NCBI GenBank assembly: GCA_005801425.1 | Contig: SYDY01000058.1 | Coordinates: 1-36,806, forward strand | Source: Bdellovibrionales bacterium | GTDB lineage: Bacteria > Myxococcota > XYA12-FULL-58-9 > SYDY01 | Direction: 5' to 3' | Length of the DNA stretch: 36,806 nucleotides | Part shown: one piece after another, positions 18,457 to 26,108 of the stretch | Layout of the letters: each line of letters opens with the position of its first letter | Position numbering within the stretch: position 1 is the stretch's first letter | The notes under the pieces: generated by a model | The model's database searches: none | What the model saw: the letters and a program-made list of their open reading frames with translations, nothing else | What the model was told of the DNA's origin: nothing | Translations under genes and position numbers: made by a program

Positions 18457-18485
18457 TTGAAATTCGTCACAATTTGTGGTACTAT
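18457..18485 (+). promoter_or_regulatory. Promoter of the lytic transglycosylase gene
   Basis: TTGAAA (18457-18462), a 17-base spacer and TACTAT (18480-18485) make a sigma-70-like promoter. A start 6-8 bases after the -10 box falls at 18491-18493, only 2-4 bases before ATG 18495, so the transcript would be nearly leaderless. A second AT box, TATTAT, occupies 18489-18494. Confidence 0.5.
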
Positions 18486-18494
18486 CCTATTATC

Positions 18495-19511
18495 ATGCGC
18501 AAACAATGGGCCTTGATAGGTGTTGTTATGTTGGCACCTGCTGGCGCGTTTGCCGAAGAACCTAAACCATCGAGTGATTTGTTTCAGGTGTCCGCCTACC
18601 TTGAACCTACTGTGCACTTTTGGGAGCAAATTTTCACCGAATATACGAGCACGCAACTTGTGATCCATGATCTCTATCGTCCAGGCATTATCTGGAACGT
18701 AGTGGATCTCAAAACGGCCTATGAGGAAATTCCACGCCGCGAAGTCCAAGAAATCACCCGCTTTGCCATGCTCGACATCCAGACGCGCTTACGCCGTCTC
18801 CACGAACACCCCGTCGCCACCGATGCGCTTGATGATCACCTTCTTGCCATTACTGCAAGCCTTGATGACCATGGCATTGATGAGCCATGGACGCGACTGC
18901 GCATTCAGCGTGGGATCTCCGATGAATTTCAAGTAAGCCTCGCACGCTCGAAACGCTGGATCCCTGACGTGCGCCGCGTGCTCGCACAAGAGCGCGTTCC
19001 TGTGCAATTGGCGGCGCTGCCTTTTATTGAATCGATGTACAACAACAAGGCCTATTCAAGTGTGGGCGCTGCTGGTGTTTGGCAGCTCATGCCCAATACG
19101 GCGCGCCAATTTGGTCTTAAAGTATCCCGCAAACGCGATGATCGCTACGAAATTACCCACGCAACCAAAGCAGCCGCGCGCCTTCTTCAAAGCAATCTGA
19201 AACGGCTAGGAAGCTGGCCTCTCGCAATCACCGCATACAATCATGGTGCGGGAGGCGTGAGCCGTGGCATCAAACAGGTGGGATCACGTGAAATTGAGCA
19301 TCTGATCAGCAATTACCAACGCGGTAGCTGGGGCTTTGCTTCTAAGAATTTTTACGCCGAATTTTTGGCAGCCTTGGGTATCGCCGAAGAACATATTACA
19401 ATCATCCATCCATCCACAGCCCCGACGCCTGCCCAAAAATTGGCAAAAAAAATAGCCAAAAAGCATACAAAAATTCCTGCTAGAAAAATAGCCAAAAGAC
19501 ATACATACTAA
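18495..19511 (+). CDS. Periplasmic lytic transglycosylase (SLT domain, MltD-like)
   Basis: A 338-residue murein-cleaving enzyme. The N-terminus MRKQWALIGVVMLAPAGAFA is a signal peptide, probably cut after AFA at residue 20. The SLT domain begins near residue 165 with VPVQLAALPFIES, catalytic Glu179, followed by SSVGAAGVWQLMPNTA and, later, ITAYNHGAGGV. It lacks LysM repeats. The C-terminal tail of about 35 residues is Lys/Ala-rich and contains an internal repeat (KLAKKIAKKHT, ARKIAKRHT). ATG 18495 gives a clean signal peptide; the frame is open to 18474, but that part overlaps the promoter. The next gene is a peptidoglycan synthase, which fits a role in wall turnover. Confidence 0.92.
   Translation: MRKQWALIGVVMLAPAGAFAEEPKPSSDLFQVSAYLEPTVHFWEQIFTEYTSTQLVIHDLYRPGIIWNVVDLKTAYEEIPRREVQEITRFAMLDIQTRLRRLHEHPVATDALDDHLLAITASLDDHGIDEPWTRLRIQRGISDEFQVSLARSKRWIPDVRRVLAQERVPVQLAALPFIESMYNNKAYSSVGAAGVWQLMPNTARQFGLKVSRKRDDRYEITHATKAAARLLQSNLKRLGSWPLAITAYNHGAGGVSRGIKQVGSREIEHLISNYQRGSWGFASKNFYAEFLAALGIAEEHITIIHPSTAPTPAQKLAKKIAKKHTKIPARKIAKRHTY
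19449..19497 (+). repeat. Direct repeat in the transglycosylase tail
   Basis: AAAATAGCCAAAA occurs at 19449-19461 and again at 19485-19497, coding for the two KIAK units of the basic tail. The two copies are in the same frame, as expected for a duplication within the gene. Confidence 0.6.
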
Positions 19512-19541
19512 CTCCCCTGGCTGACCCCGTTATTCTTCGCT

Positions 19542-21995
19542 ATGGTGCACAGGGTGAAATACCAGTCACCCGCAAAACGTATTGTTCGCACCCTGGCCAT
19601 CGCATCCGTCGCATTGATTTTAATGACGAGCGTAAGCGTTGGTGCAATCAAAAGCTCACTTCCGGCTATCAGCAAAATATCCGATTACAAGCCACCCCAA
19701 TCAACCCATGTTTACACCGATGACGGTGAGCTTGCGGCCGTGTTTGCCGAAGAACGGCGTACAGTCATTGAAATACGCAGCTTGCCCAAATTTGTCGTGA
19801 ATGCATTTCTCGCCGCCGAGGATGCTAAATTTTATGAACACAAGGGACTTGATTACACCGGCATATTTCGGGCCGTACTCAAAAATCTGCGACCTGGTGC
19901 ACATCGTCAAGGTGCAAGCACCATCACTCAACAAACCGTCAAAGCATTGATCACCGGCGATGAACGTACCTACGGTCGCAAGATCCGCGAAGCGATGCTC
20001 GCATTTGAGCTCGAACGCCTATTAAGCAAAGACGACATTCTATACATCTACTTAAATCAAATTTATTTTGGTTCAGGCGCCTACGGTATCGAAGAAGCAG
20101 CACAAACCTATTTTGGGAAACCCGCCAAACGCTTATCCATTGCAGAAGCAGCAATACTCGCTGGAGCACCCAAAAATCCTTCAAAATACAATATAAGGTC
20201 CAATCCAGAAGCCGCCAAAGAACGACGCAAATATGTGCTTGACCAAATGCAAGAACATGGATGGATCACACAGTCCGAATGGAACAATGCCCTGCAAGCA
20301 TCTATTCCGCTTCCAGCGACAACTCTCGCTGCAATTAAATTAGGTCCACACTATATTCATCACGTTCGTGAACAACTCGTTCAACGTTTTGGTGAAAAAC
20401 AAGTCATGGAAGGCGGCCTTACCGTCTATCTCGGCATGAACGCTGAGATGCAGCGTGCCGCCACTCGCGCTCTTCAGACCGAGCTTGAAACATTTACAAA
20501 AATGCACGGATGGAAAGGCGCAAACGCCCGTGTTGAAGTGAATCGCTGGAAAACATTTTACACAGAATTACGCACAACCTATGCATCAGCGAAATTACGG
20601 CGCGCACACTATGTCACGGGAGCCAATGGCCTTTGGATTTGGGATCTACGTGCGATGTTGCAATCTATCAAAACAGGGACCCCTGTTGATCTCATGGAGA
20701 TGCAACTTCTTCCCGCCAAACGACAAACCCGCATTGTTGTGCCCATCACGCAACTTCGTCCCAGCGAAGGATTGGCATTTGCTGATCTCGGTGGATCCCT
20801 ATCCCCACTCAAGCTTACCGATCTGAAATGGGCACGACCACTCAGCGTAGATTCATACACACCTGAACCACGCAATATATCAAGCGTTTTCCATGTTGGG
20901 GATCTGGTTGAAGTTGAGATCATAAATCCCAATACAAATCCTATTCAAATTCAGCTTATCCCTATCCCTGCGGTACAAGCCGCGTTGGTATCCATCGATC
21001 CTGAAACCTATCACGTGCGTGCACTGGTCGGTGGTTATGAGCAAACACCCGGTGGCCTTAATCGTGCAACACAAGCACTCAGACAGCCTGGTTCAGCTTT
21101 TAAACCCATTCTCTACGCCGCAGCGATTGCCGCAGGCACCATCACACCTGCATCTATTTGCCCCGATTCTCCCGTTGTTCGCTATGATCCTTGGACCGGC
21201 CAATCATGGAAGCCTGAAAATTATGAAGATGGCGTTTACGATGGGAACATCACCTATCGAACCGCGTTAACGCGATCGAAAAATACATGCTCCGTAAAAC
21301 TTATCGAACAGTTGGGCGTGGCTCCCGTGATCGATCTCGCAAAACGCCTCGGCATTGCAAGCAGTCTTCCAGCCAACGATACTTTGGCACTGGGCACTGG
21401 AGATATAACACCACTTGAATTGGCCGGGGCTTACAATGCTATCGCCGCCAAAGGCGCATACGCCACACCCATTTTCATTCGTAAAGTTGAAGATGCCAGA
21501 GGAATAATTTTACTCGAAAATAAAGCGCAACCTGAGCAGATACTCACGCCTGCCGCAGCCTACGTGGTGACATCCATGATGGAATCGGTGGTTGAATCAG
21601 GAACAGGAAAACGCGCACAAGCCCTTGGACGACCCATTGCGGCCAAAACAGGCACAAGCAACGAATCACGCAATTTATGGTTTTCAGGTTTTACGCCCGA
21701 TCTCGAAGCCACCGTATGGATCGGACTTGATGACAACAAACCTGTCGGGAGATCAACAGGCAGCAGCGCCGCACTTCCTATTTGGCTCGCGTACATGCAA
21801 GAAGCGGTGCGCGGAACAACCCCCACACCATTTACACCGCCACTCGAAGGGATCACCATGATTCCTATCGATCCTATCACTGGCGACCTCGTCGACATCG
21901 CACTGCCCCATCGCATGGAAGTATTCATCACTGGCAGCGAACCCACCGTGAATACCAAAGCACCTGAAAGTATTTTTTTAGAAGATGAACCGTGA
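19542..21995 (+). CDS. Class A penicillin-binding protein (PBP1A type)
   Basis: An 817-residue bifunctional peptidoglycan synthase, anchored by one membrane segment (about residues 14-35). The GT51 glycosyltransferase domain has EDAKFYEHKG (catalytic Glu93) and GASTITQQ, then YLNQIYFGSGAYGIEEAA. A region of about 180 residues with an OB-like part (PSEGLAFADLGGSL) separates it from the transpeptidase domain. That domain has the active Ser518 in GSAFK, SKN in TRSKNTCS, and KTGTS. All motifs are intact. The C-terminus is an acidic tail after GSEPTVNTK. The start is ATG 19542, 30 bases after the transglycosylase gene. Confidence 0.97.
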   Translation: MVHRVKYQSPAKRIVRTLAIASVALILMTSVSVGAIKSSLPAISKISDYKPPQSTHVYTDDGELAAVFAEERRTVIEIRSLPKFVVNAFLAAEDAKFYEHKGLDYTGIFRAVLKNLRPGAHRQGASTITQQTVKALITGDERTYGRKIREAMLAFELERLLSKDDILYIYLNQIYFGSGAYGIEEAAQTYFGKPAKRLSIAEAAILAGAPKNPSKYNIRSNPEAAKERRKYVLDQMQEHGWITQSEWNNALQASIPLPATTLAAIKLGPHYIHHVREQLVQRFGEKQVMEGGLTVYLGMNAEMQRAATRALQTELETFTKMHGWKGANARVEVNRWKTFYTELRTTYASAKLRRAHYVTGANGLWIWDLRAMLQSIKTGTPVDLMEMQLLPAKRQTRIVVPITQLRPSEGLAFADLGGSLSPLKLTDLKWARPLSVDSYTPEPRNISSVFHVGDLVEVEIINPNTNPIQIQLIPIPAVQAALVSIDPETYHVRALVGGYEQTPGGLNRATQALRQPGSAFKPILYAAAIAAGTITPASICPDSPVVRYDPWTGQSWKPENYEDGVYDGNITYRTALTRSKNTCSVKLIEQLGVAPVIDLAKRLGIASSLPANDTLALGTGDITPLELAGAYNAIAAKGAYATPIFIRKVEDARGIILLENKAQPEQILTPAAAYVVTSMMESVVESGTGKRAQALGRPIAAKTGTSNESRNLWFSGFTPDLEATVWIGLDDNKPVGRSTGSSAALPIWLAYMQEAVRGTTPTPFTPPLEGITMIPIDPITGDLVDIALPHRMEVFITGSEPTVNTKAPESIFLEDEP

Positions 21996-22008
21996 TATGA
22001 AATAGACA

Positions 22009-22044
22009 ATAGCAGATGGAAATTCTCTGTTATTTTTTATTTTG
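22009..22044 (+). terminator. Rho-independent terminator after the PBP gene
   Basis: ATAGCAGA (22009-22016) pairs with TCTGTTAT (22026-22033), with one G-U pair, around a 9-base loop; TTTTTTATTTT follows. It lies 14 bases after the PBP stop. The stem is A/T-rich, so the terminator may be moderate in strength. Confidence 0.6.
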
Positions 22045-22070
22045 AAACATGGGCATAGCTTTGCAAAAAT
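22042..22070 (+). promoter_or_regulatory. Possible promoter of the Cys-rich lipoprotein
   Basis: TTGAAA (22042-22047), a 17-base spacer and AAAAAT (22065-22070) form a weak sigma-70-like promoter directly behind the terminator. It would give a leader of about 58 bases ending in GAGGAG. Confidence 0.3.
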
Positions 22071-22135
22071 TGCCCTGTGATGCTTCTCGTGGTTAAAAGA
22101 TGCCAATCTATTTAACACTCATTGAGGAGTTTCCC

Positions 22136-22687
22136 ATGCGTTATCTTGTTATTTCTGCTTTGGCATTGGGCTTAGCCGGTTGTGGTGATGATGATGCTGA
22201 CGTGACCGCATCAACATGCGCTGCAGTGGGTAAGAAGCTTGTTGGAGCCGCTTGCGCGGATCTTGATCCAACTGACAAATATGTTGTTGCAAGAAGCACG
22301 ACGTACACAATATGCTGGACATATTCAAGTTCGACTTTCGCATCGCTTGGACTCGTATTAACCCACGCGACAAACGCGACGGCACTTCCAGCAGCCGCAT
22401 GCCCTGCAACAACAGGTGCGGGTGCTATGGATTTACTTGGAACTTGCAATACCAACGACGAACCCGCCGAGCCCGTTTTCTCGGTGTTTGAAGCCACAAC
22501 ATCGACAGAAGTAACAAATTGTAGAGCCGGCGTTGCAAGCGGCTCAGGCAACGATGCAAAGGTCACTGTTGCAGGCCAGGATTGTATTACCTCCAATGTA
22601 TGGAAGACAGATTGCGCAGACACCGGCGCCACGGTATGCTCCACAACCGCGGGTGACACGTTAAATACATGTGTAACTCCATCATAA
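22136..22687 (+). CDS. Cys- and Thr-rich lipoprotein, unknown function
   Basis: A 183-residue secreted protein. MRYLVISALALGLAGC is a lipoprotein signal with lipobox LAGC, lipidation at Cys16, followed by the acidic GDDDAD; Asp right after the lipid-modified region can favour inner-membrane retention in enterobacteria, but that rule may not hold here. The mature part is rich in Ala, Thr and Cys (about a dozen Cys), with beta-type segments, which suggests disulfides. I recognise no family. ATG 22136 is preceded by GAGGAG (22123-22128). It ends 8 bases before the convergent tsaB. Confidence 0.8.
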   Translation: MRYLVISALALGLAGCGDDDADVTASTCAAVGKKLVGAACADLDPTDKYVVARSTTYTICWTYSSSTFASLGLVLTHATNATALPAAACPATTGAGAMDLLGTCNTNDEPAEPVFSVFEATTSTEVTNCRAGVASGSGNDAKVTVAGQDCITSNVWKTDCADTGATVCSTTAGDTLNTCVTPS

Positions 22688-22694
22688 TTTTCAT

Positions 22695-23351
22695 CTAAAT
22701 ATCACCTTGCCTATTGAGCTCACGCTCCGCAATAGGTGCACGGAGATACTGCGGAAGCAGTGTCATCGGATCATCAAAATTACCCAATTCAATCCGTTGT
22801 GCAGCAAGCACAATCAATGCAGCCGCATCGGGCGCAAACGCGCGCGGCTCACAATGCTGTTCATGCGCGATGCGATTGGCCACATCACTTCCGTCGGTCA
22901 CCACGCCATCAAGACATATCTGACGAAGGCGTGTGATGGTTGCATCGGGCGAATCAATCTCATCGGCAAGCAAAGTTCCGCCTGTCATACTGTAGACCGC
23001 AGAAAAAACTTCATCCCGGCGCGCATCAAACGCAGCTGCCCAAGGGCCGCCGCCCATGCTCAAACACTGAAGCCCAAGGCTTGAAACACCAACAATCGGC
23101 ACATCACCGTATCCCAGAGCCAAACCCTTGGCAGTGGCAACTGCGACACGTACCCCCGTAAAAGAACCCGGTCCAATGCCTACCACAATGGCTTTAGGTT
23201 TTTCATGTAGCCAAGATTGGAGATGCACCATCAAGGCTTCTGAGGGTTGGCCTTGCATCGGCAGGCGATGCGAATTGACCGACGTAGGAGTCACAAGCGC
23301 AGCGCATCCTGGCGTTACCGAAGTATCAAACGCGAGAATGCTGCCGTTCAT
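22695..23351 (-). CDS. tsaB: tRNA threonylcarbamoyladenosine biosynthesis protein TsaB
   Basis: A 218-residue protein of the ASKHA fold that, with TsaD and TsaE, transfers threonylcarbamoyl to A37 of tRNAs reading ANN codons. The N-terminus MNGSILAFDTSV, the motif VVGIGPGSFTGVRVAVATAKGL and AFDARRDEVF are the family landmarks. ATG 23351 is chosen because it gives the normal N-terminus; ATG 23369 and a TTG at 23399 are in frame. None has a strong ribosome binding site. It lies downstream of rseP, with the palindromic element R3 between them. Confidence 0.94.
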   Translation of the reverse strand: MNGSILAFDTSVTPGCAALVTPTSVNSHRLPMQGQPSEALMVHLQSWLHEKPKAIVVGIGPGSFTGVRVAVATAKGLALGYGDVPIVGVSSLGLQCLSMGGGPWAAAFDARRDEVFSAVYSMTGGTLLADEIDSPDATITRLRQICLDGVVTDGSDVANRIAHEQHCEPRAFAPDAAALIVLAAQRIELGNFDDPMTLLPQYLRAPIAERELNRQGDI

Positions 23352-23417
23352 AAGTGATGCAACGGCCATTGCTTGATCGTGTAAAGTTTGTAGAAACAAA
23401 AATGCACCCCATCGCAG

Positions 23418-23467
23418 GGGCGGTTCGCGAACCGCCCTAACAAGGGTCGTTCACGAACGACCCCTAC
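23418..23467 (-). repeat. Two GTAGGGG-type palindromes (element R3)
   Basis: A perfect 20-base palindrome, GGGCGGTTCGCGAACCGCCC (23418-23437), is followed after 6 bases by GGGTCGTTCACGAACGACCC (23444-23463) and CTAC. Read on the minus strand the pair starts GTAGGGGTCG. It lies between rseP and tsaB, starting about 20 bases after the rseP stop. The two arms show compensating changes (GGCGG/CCGCC against GTCG/CGAC), which keep pairing while changing sequence. Confidence 0.85.
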
Positions 23468-23487
23468 AAAACATGGCAATCACCGAT

Positions 23488-25179
23488 TTATCCTAAGACA
23501 TACCGAACAATGTCATTTTTGAATGCAAGAAGCATCAACATCAAAAGAAGTGCCATACCAATGCTGTTGGCAATTTCACGCATACGCACAGAAGCTGGCT
23601 TTCGCATCACAGCTTCAATGGCCAAAAACACCAAATGGCCACCATCAAGCACCGGCACGGGCAATAAATTTAACAAACCTAAATTGACACTGATCATCGC
23701 AAGCGTACGAAAAAATGCCGACCAGCCATGCTTGGCGCTTTTTTCGGCAACAACAAATAACATGATCGGCCCACCCACGGTGTCCAAGGGCACGCCGCCC
23801 GAAAAGAGCTTGGCCACACCGCGACCAATCAAACTTGCATCATCGCCCACTTGAATAAACGCACGTGCCGACGCATCAAAAAAACCAACATTCAAAATTT
23901 TAGAATACGTGCCAAGCAACGACGTATCATTTTGCATCCCAATCACGCGCACTTTGTGGGACTGCTTCAATTCGTCCTGCTCGTCTTTCACTTCAACAGC
24001 GATGCGTTTATGCATCAACTCCCGACCACGTTGGATCAAAACATCCACTTCCGTTCCAGGCAGCGCCTCTCCCAATGAAGCCAAATCAAAGGTCCACACA
24101 TCCACTGCGCGCGTGTGCGGTACTGCATTGGGCGCATGAAATGTCACCTCAACCAAACGATCACCTGGCTTGATTTCCGCCGATGCCGCGGGTGTGTTCT
24201 CATCCACTTTTGAAACGACACTCTCCATGCTCACGAGTCCCGTGTAACCACCGGATGCATCCGCTGCACTTCCAAGATCTGGACGCATGCCTTCAGGCCA
24301 CACGGCATCGGGTTTAAGCATCACGTCCATCGGCAAAGTATTGCGGAGCACAGAAAGCTTCACCGTCGCGCCGCTCAACACACGGCGCAATCGTTGTTGC
24401 ACCTCATGCCATGCCTGAATTTTATTGCCATCAATGGAAGCGATGATATCGCCCGATTGCAAACCCACCGCAGCCGCAGGACTGCTGGGATCAACCACCG
24501 CCAATACAGGTTTTACATACTGAAGCGAAACACCAATACGACCACGTGAGGAGGAATCGCCCAATGCATCTGTTTCAACCACAGCAAGAGGACGAACCGT
24601 CACATCACGATCGGCTTCACCTTCACGGCTCACACGCATCGTGATCGGCTGTTGCAACGAATCGCCAATACCACGACGCAGATCGGTCCATGTTTCTGTT
24701 GCCTTGCCGTTGATCGCGATCACACGATCACCTGGACGAATACCCGCCTGCCAGGCCGCACCATCGCGTTCAACCACGCCAAGACGTGTATCGCCCACTT
24801 CGCCCGCACCCACAAACATCGCCTGATAAACAAAAAATGCGAGCAATAGGTTAAAAACAGGTCCAGCCAATGCGATACATGCACGTTGCCAAACCGGTCG
24901 ATTGACGAATGCGCGCGCTGCGTCTTCATGGGAAATCGATGCTTCGTCTTCGGGCTGCTCACCCAGCATTTTCACATAACCACCCAGCGGTAAAAGGCTG
25001 AGCCAGTATTCGGTTTCACCATAGGTAAAACCAACGATCTTGGGACCAAAACCCAAACTAAATCGCAACACTTTCACACCGCACCACTTGGCGACCAAAA
25101 AGTGTCCTAGTTCATGAAAGAAAACCAGGCCGCCAAGCAGCAAAACAAACCAGTGAAGATTGGAGATCACATAATCCAT
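23488..25179 (-). CDS. rseP: RseP/site-2 family intramembrane metalloprotease
   Basis: A 563-residue zinc protease that cuts transmembrane segments of anti-sigma factors and signal peptides. The zinc motif HELGH is at residues 22-26 in the first membrane segment, followed by VAKWCGVKVLRFSLGFGP. Two PDZ domains are visible, around AVDPSSPAAAVGLQSGDIIASI and, before it, GAAWQAGIRPGDRVIAING; a third PDZ-like part includes NTPAASAEIKPGDRLVEV. The last membrane part has NLLPVPVLDGGHL. At 563 residues it is clearly longer than E. coli RseP (450), through the extra PDZ-like region. ATG 25179 has AAGGA upstream. It follows cdsA directly, without dxr. Confidence 0.96.
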   Translation of the reverse strand: MDYVISNLHWFVLLLGGLVFFHELGHFLVAKWCGVKVLRFSLGFGPKIVGFTYGETEYWLSLLPLGGYVKMLGEQPEDEASISHEDAARAFVNRPVWQRACIALAGPVFNLLLAFFVYQAMFVGAGEVGDTRLGVVERDGAAWQAGIRPGDRVIAINGKATETWTDLRRGIGDSLQQPITMRVSREGEADRDVTVRPLAVVETDALGDSSSRGRIGVSLQYVKPVLAVVDPSSPAAAVGLQSGDIIASIDGNKIQAWHEVQQRLRRVLSGATVKLSVLRNTLPMDVMLKPDAVWPEGMRPDLGSAADASGGYTGLVSMESVVSKVDENTPAASAEIKPGDRLVEVTFHAPNAVPHTRAVDVWTFDLASLGEALPGTEVDVLIQRGRELMHKRIAVEVKDEQDELKQSHKVRVIGMQNDTSLLGTYSKILNVGFFDASARAFIQVGDDASLIGRGVAKLFSGGVPLDTVGGPIMLFVVAEKSAKHGWSAFFRTLAMISVNLGLLNLLPVPVLDGGHLVFLAIEAVMRKPASVRMREIANSIGMALLLMLMLLAFKNDIVRYVLG

Positions 25180-25205
25180 AGAGTGCGATCCTTTGCGTAA
25201 CACAC

Positions 25206-25229
25206 GGGCGGTTCACGAACCGCCCCTAC
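25206..25229 (-). repeat. GTAGGGGC-type palindrome at the cdsA stop (element R4)
   Basis: GGGCGGTTCACGAACCGCCC (25206-25225), with CTAC (25226-25229). On the minus strand it reads GTAGGGGCGGTTCGTGAA and onward. The TAG of the border, 25228-25226, is the stop codon of cdsA. It occupies much of the 46-base gap to rseP. Confidence 0.85.
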
Positions 25230-26032
25230 GCTAAAAATAAGATGCCATAGTATGCCACAGGGGCTGCAAAAATGAGGGAATCAAACCGATCAAGAAACCC
25301 TCCGTGTCCTGGGATCAACTGTGAGCTGTCTTTCACACCATACGACCGTTTCAGCAACGACTCGCACAAATCGCCAACAATTCCCGCAACACCGACCATT
25401 AAGCCCAATAATGCGCCTATAACCCAAGTTTTCCCAGGAAGAACCCACCCAGCAGCCACGAATATTCCACCAACAGCAACGGATGCACACAAACCGGCCA
25501 ACGCACCTTCTATCGTCTTGCCTGGCGAGACCTGAGGACACAGCCGATGACGACCAAAGGCCCTGCCTGCGAAATAGGCCGCCGTATCCGACAACCACAC
25601 GCATAACAACACCATCCCAGCGGCATACAAACCTTGGTCCATGTGCCGAAGCTGGGCGTAGTATGGCAGTAGCCCCGCGCAATAAAAAATACCCAACAAC
25701 ATGGTTTCTGCGCGTCTGGCCGCAGTTGCAATGTCGATAGAACCCACGAGAACAACCGATAGTACTGCAAGCCCAATCACAGCCCAGATCCCATCGTTCA
25801 CGAGGGGTATCGTGATTAAGCCCGACCGCGATGCATAGGCGGCCAAGACCAAAACATAACCCACAACACGCGCAACAACGCCATGGGATACATTCGCCAT
25901 GCGCTGATATTCCCAGTACATCAAGACACAAATCAGCGCACACAAGCCGTGAAGGAAAAATCCACCCGAATAGGTTGCCCACAGAAGCAGTGGTACAAAC
26001 ACCAATGCAGCCATCACACGATGTTTGAGCAC
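25226..26032 (-). CDS. cdsA: Phosphatidate cytidylyltransferase
   Basis: A 268-residue inner-membrane enzyme that makes CDP-diacylglycerol from CTP and phosphatidate. The protein has about eight membrane segments. The C-terminal signature reads SLLKRSYGVKDSSQLIPGHGG and continues LDRFDS, the CDP-diacylglycerol synthase hallmark. I place the start at GTG 26032, with AAGGGAG five bases upstream and the family-like N-terminus VLKHRVMAALVFVP. The frame is open to 26131, but this part runs through a palindromic repeat. The TAG stop is part of repeat R4. Confidence 0.95.
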   Translation of the reverse strand: MLKHRVMAALVFVPLLLWATYSGGFFLHGLCALICVLMYWEYQRMANVSHGVVARVVGYVLVLAAYASRSGLITIPLVNDGIWAVIGLAVLSVVLVGSIDIATAARRAETMLLGIFYCAGLLPYYAQLRHMDQGLYAAGMVLLCVWLSDTAAYFAGRAFGRHRLCPQVSPGKTIEGALAGLCASVAVGGIFVAAGWVLPGKTWVIGALLGLMVGVAGIVGDLCESLLKRSYGVKDSSQLIPGHGGFLDRFDSLIFAAPVAYYGILFLA

Positions 26033-26050
26033 GAAAACTCCCTTCAGAAC

Positions 26051-26108
26051 ACCCTCACCGCCGCGCTTCGCTCGGCGACTCTCCCAAAGGGAGAGTATTA
26101 GGGGTTGG
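26051..26108. repeat. Second palindromic repeat type (CTCTCCC-AAA-GGGAGAG)
   Basis: ACTCTCCC (26078-26085) and GGGAGAGT (26089-26096) form a perfect 8-bp stem with loop AAA. Next to it CGCCG and CGGCG (26059-26077) bracket a second hairpin. The ends carry ACCCTCACC and GGGGTTGGG, of the kind seen in a widespread intergenic repeat class. The TAA stop of uppS (26100-26098) and the preceding codons (TPNP) lie inside it. Confidence 0.75.

Noticed and set aside
25290-25982. 230-residue open frame on the minus strand over cdsA
   Set aside because: It is the alternative frame of cdsA, rich in Cys, Trp and Gly; no start signal or motif.
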